NCBI RefSeq assembly: GCF_905187505.1
Contig: NZ_CAJJIC010000115.1
Location: 1-7,699 of the forward strand
DNA: 7,699 bases
Source: an uncultured Mailhella sp.
GTDB lineage: Bacteria; Desulfobacterota; Desulfovibrionia; Desulfovibrionales; Desulfovibrionaceae
Reading direction: 5' to 3'
Numbering within the stretch: position 1 is the first letter of the stretch; every line of letters starts with the position of its first letter. The translations under genes were made by a program, and so were the position numbers. The notes under the pieces were generated by a model. The model searched no databases. It was given only the letters and a program-made list of their open reading frames with translations, and was not told where the DNA came from. Below, piece by piece: positions 6,197-7,699 of the stretch.

Positions 6197-7582
6197 ATGG
6201 TCGAAAAAAAGAAAAAAACGCCTCTGAATCAGGCAACTTCCGGCGCGCGAAAGGGCGCTCTGGATATTCTGCAGCAGCTTTTCCGTCATCCTGAGGACTC
6301 GACGCCGCTTCCGGTCATGCTTGCGCGGCAGGTGCAGTCCGTCGCCATGGACGGGCGCGACTCGGCGCTTCTTTCCGAGCTGACGTACGGCGTGCTTCGC
6401 CGTCACGCTGCGCTGGACGCCGCGCTGGCCGGCTTTCTGAAAAAGCCCGAGGCGCTTTCCTTTCAGGTTCGCATGCTTCTGCGGCTCGGTGCGTACGAGA
6501 TTCTCTTCATGGACGGCATTCCCGCCCGGGCTACGGTGAACGAGCTGGTCAATCTGGCCAGACGTCGCTTTGGGCAGGGGCTGGGCGGACTTGTCAACGG
6601 CGTGCTTCGTGCCGTCGACCGGGAGTCCGAAGCTCTTCGTTTTTCCCTGCGGCAGGAGGAAGAGTTTCTCAAGAACGCGTCTCTCGATGCGGAGGGCATG
6701 GCCAGAGCGGCGTCCCTGCCTTTGTGGCTCACCGTGATGTGGGAGAAGCAGTACGGTCGCAAACAGGCCTGCCTGATGGCCGCAAACACGCTGGAGCATC
6801 CCGCGCCGTGCTGGCGCGCGAATCTGTCCAGGGCGTGGGGCGAAATGCTTGTTCAGCACTGGCTCGAACGTGGATACGCGCCCGTGGGGCAGGGCGGCTT
6901 TTCCGTGCAGGGACTGGACAGAAACAGGGCGGAAGCGGCAAAGGAACAGGGACTTCTTGCCACCTTTGAGAAGCAGGGCAATCTGACGAGGCAGGGAGCA
7001 TCGTCCCAGCTGGTCGCGGAACATCTGGCCGCGTGGATTCTCGGCCGTGAGGAGTTTGCCGATGCTCCCCTGTGGGACGCCTGCTGCGGGAGGGGCGGCA
7101 AGACTACGGCCCTTCTGGAAAAGGGGGTAAAGGTGGAGCTCGCCGGCGAACCCGCGGACTTCCGGCTGGAGGAGCTCAAGGCTTCGCTTCTGCGTCTCGG
7201 TCTGCCGTGGCCGAGGCTGCACTGCGGCCCCGCTCAGGACGTTGAAGAGTCTTTCCCGTTGATATTATTGGATGTTCCATGCAGCGGCACGGGAACTCTG
7301 GCCCGCAATGCCGAGCTTCGTCTGCGTCTTTCCCCGGAGCGTCTTGCCGAAGTTGCGCGCGTGCAGTCCGGGATTCTTGAACACGCATGGGAAAGACTTT
7401 TGCCGGGGGGTGCGCTGTTCTACGTGACCTGTGCGCTGAACCGCGAGGAAAACGAAGAGCAGATTTCCCGTTTTCTGGAGAAAAAGGGCGGCGTCTGCCG
7501 TCTTGAGGAGCAGCGGCTCGTTCTTCCTCTTTTTCCGGGACAGGATGTTCTTTTTCTGGCCGTTCTTCGAAAAATCGACTGA
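6197..7582 (+). CDS. rsmB: 16S rRNA (cytosine-C5) methyltransferase, RsmB/Sun family
   Basis: S-adenosylmethionine-dependent methyltransferase; the E. coli member modifies C967 of 16S rRNA. The 461-residue protein has the RsmB architecture: an N-terminal NusB-like RNA-binding domain (about 15-165, including ELTYGVLRR and RATVNELVNLARR) and a C-terminal Rossmann methyltransferase domain (from about 265). SAM-binding motif I reads DACCGRGGKT (294-303), where most relatives have DAxxAPGGKT. Motif IV, LLDVPCSGTG, supplies C362, and motif VI, YVTCALNREENE, supplies C412; these are the two cysteines used by RNA C5-methyltransferases, so the enzyme should be active. After motif IV the usual RRNPDxRWR is altered to ARNAELRLR. 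The ATG at 6197 follows an in-frame TGA at 6191 and has AAGG (6185-6188) upstream. Codons 3-8 form a lysine-rich A7-G-A7 run. It follows fmt, as in E. coli. Which rRNA base it modifies cannot be told from sequence, so the symbol is by homology and context. Confidence 0.9.
   Translation: MVEKKKKTPLNQATSGARKGALDILQQLFRHPEDSTPLPVMLARQVQSVAMDGRDSALLSELTYGVLRRHAALDAALAGFLKKPEALSFQVRMLLRLGAYEILFMDGIPARATVNELVNLARRRFGQGLGGLVNGVLRAVDRESEALRFSLRQEEEFLKNASLDAEGMARAASLPLWLTVMWEKQYGRKQACLMAANTLEHPAPCWRANLSRAWGEMLVQHWLERGYAPVGQGGFSVQGLDRNRAEAAKEQGLLATFEKQGNLTRQGASSQLVAEHLAAWILGREEFADAPLWDACCGRGGKTTALLEKGVKVELAGEPADFRLEELKASLLRLGLPWPRLHCGPAQDVEESFPLILLDVPCSGTGTLARNAELRLRLSPERLAEVARVQSGILEHAWERLLPGGALFYVTCALNREENEEQISRFLEKKGGVCRLEEQRLVLPLFPGQDVLFLAVLRKID
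6204..6218 (+). repeat. A7-G-A7 homopolymer tract with slippery heptamer at the start of rsmB
   Basis: Two runs of seven A separated by one G occupy codons 3-8 of rsmB. Bases 6205-6211 read A-AAA-AAG in the correct phase, the same heptamer used for -1 frameshifting in E. coli dnaX. A -1 shift here would enter a frame that ends at a TGA at 6292-6294, giving a peptide of about 32 residues. Polymerase slippage or replication slippage at the A7 runs would likewise break the gene. Whether slippage occurs is unknown. Confidence 0.5.
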
Positions 7583-7627
7583 GCGGGAATGCGCGTGTGC
7601 GCTGTTATGTCCCCTGGCATTTTTTCA

Positions 7628-7654
7628 GGCCGCGTTGCGCTCCGCGGCCGTTTT
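7628..7654 (+). terminator. Terminator-like hairpin after rsmB
   Basis: GGCCGCG (7628-7634) pairs with CGCGGCC (7643-7649) across an eight-base loop and is followed by G and T4 (7651-7654). This is a reasonable intrinsic terminator 45 bases past the rsmB stop. The octamer CGCGGCCG recurs at 7661-7668, so the 5' arm could pair with either copy. Bases 7583-7699 otherwise hold no recognised gene; an ATG at 7589 opens a short frame running off the edge, but its composition is Arg-rich and unconvincing. Confidence 0.5.
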
Positions 7655-7699
7655 AAGTGTCGCGGCCGCTCCGAAGAAGCGCACCCGCAGAGAAGGGGG

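Noticed and set aside
6091..6294. Small + strand frame of 67 codons spanning the rsmB start
   Set aside because: No ribosome binding site before its ATG, low-complexity Arg/Lys/Ser composition, and it mostly overlaps rsmB in the -1 frame. Relevant only as the frame entered if slippage occurs.
6167..7222. 351-codon open frame on the minus strand opposite rsmB
   Set aside because: Codon-aligned shadow; closed upstream only by the rare TTA codon in rsmB. No domain recognised.
7589..7699. ATG at 7589 opening a frame to the window edge
   Set aside because: Arg/Gly-rich translation running through the terminator-like hairpin, with poor ribosome binding site spacing. Cannot be judged without downstream sequence.

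Overview
The window reads as an ordinary chromosomal stretch of a GC-rich Gram-negative bacterium. Six genes fill almost all of it, all on the + strand. The closest fit I can suggest is a Desulfovibrionaceae-like member of the former Deltaproteobacteria. That rests on the hisS-aspS and def-fmt-rsmB gene order, a cysteine-rich HisRS, an AspRS of the type I remember from Desulfovibrio, and strong avoidance of TTA, CTA and TCA codons. The assignment is an inference from memory, not a database result.

Layout. Positions 1-92 are a short leader with an imperfect inverted repeat. Positions 93-1013 encode a LysR-type regulator whose target cannot be read from this window. Positions 1014-1196 hold a weak two-tier inverted repeat, a short direct repeat and a good sigma70-type promoter (TTGACA, 17 bp, TATCCT) driving the next genes. 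Positions 1197-4841 are a tight three-gene operon: hisS (histidyl-tRNA synthetase), aspS (aspartyl-tRNA synthetase) and def (peptide deformylase), with gaps of only 12 and 3 bases. It ends in a perfect 13-bp stem-loop terminator at 4872-4903. Positions 4904-5079 carry a candidate promoter and a foldable segment. Positions 5080-6057 are fmt (methionyl-tRNA formyltransferase) and 6197-7582 are an rsmB-like rRNA cytosine-C5 methyltransferase, followed by a terminator-like hairpin at 7628-7654. No tRNA, rRNA, CRISPR array, insertion sequence or phage gene was seen.

How the genes fit together. All five genes after the regulator serve translation. HisRS and AspRS charge tRNAs, Fmt formylates initiator Met-tRNA, Def removes the formyl group from new proteins, and RsmB methylates 16S rRNA. 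Def-fmt-rsmB is also the order in E. coli; here a terminator and a probable new promoter separate def from fmt.

I did not find an undescribed system. The points most worth a second look are: an AspRS with residues expected of the non-discriminating type (tRNA-Asp and tRNA-Asn), which implies an amidotransferase elsewhere in the genome; a double A7 run with a dnaX-like slippery heptamer at codons 3-5 of rsmB; a rare-codon island, with the only TTA of the window's genes, exactly at the rsmB catalytic motif; and a foldable element overlapping the likely fmt promoter. Very long antisense frames, one of 1193 codons, are best explained by codon bias.
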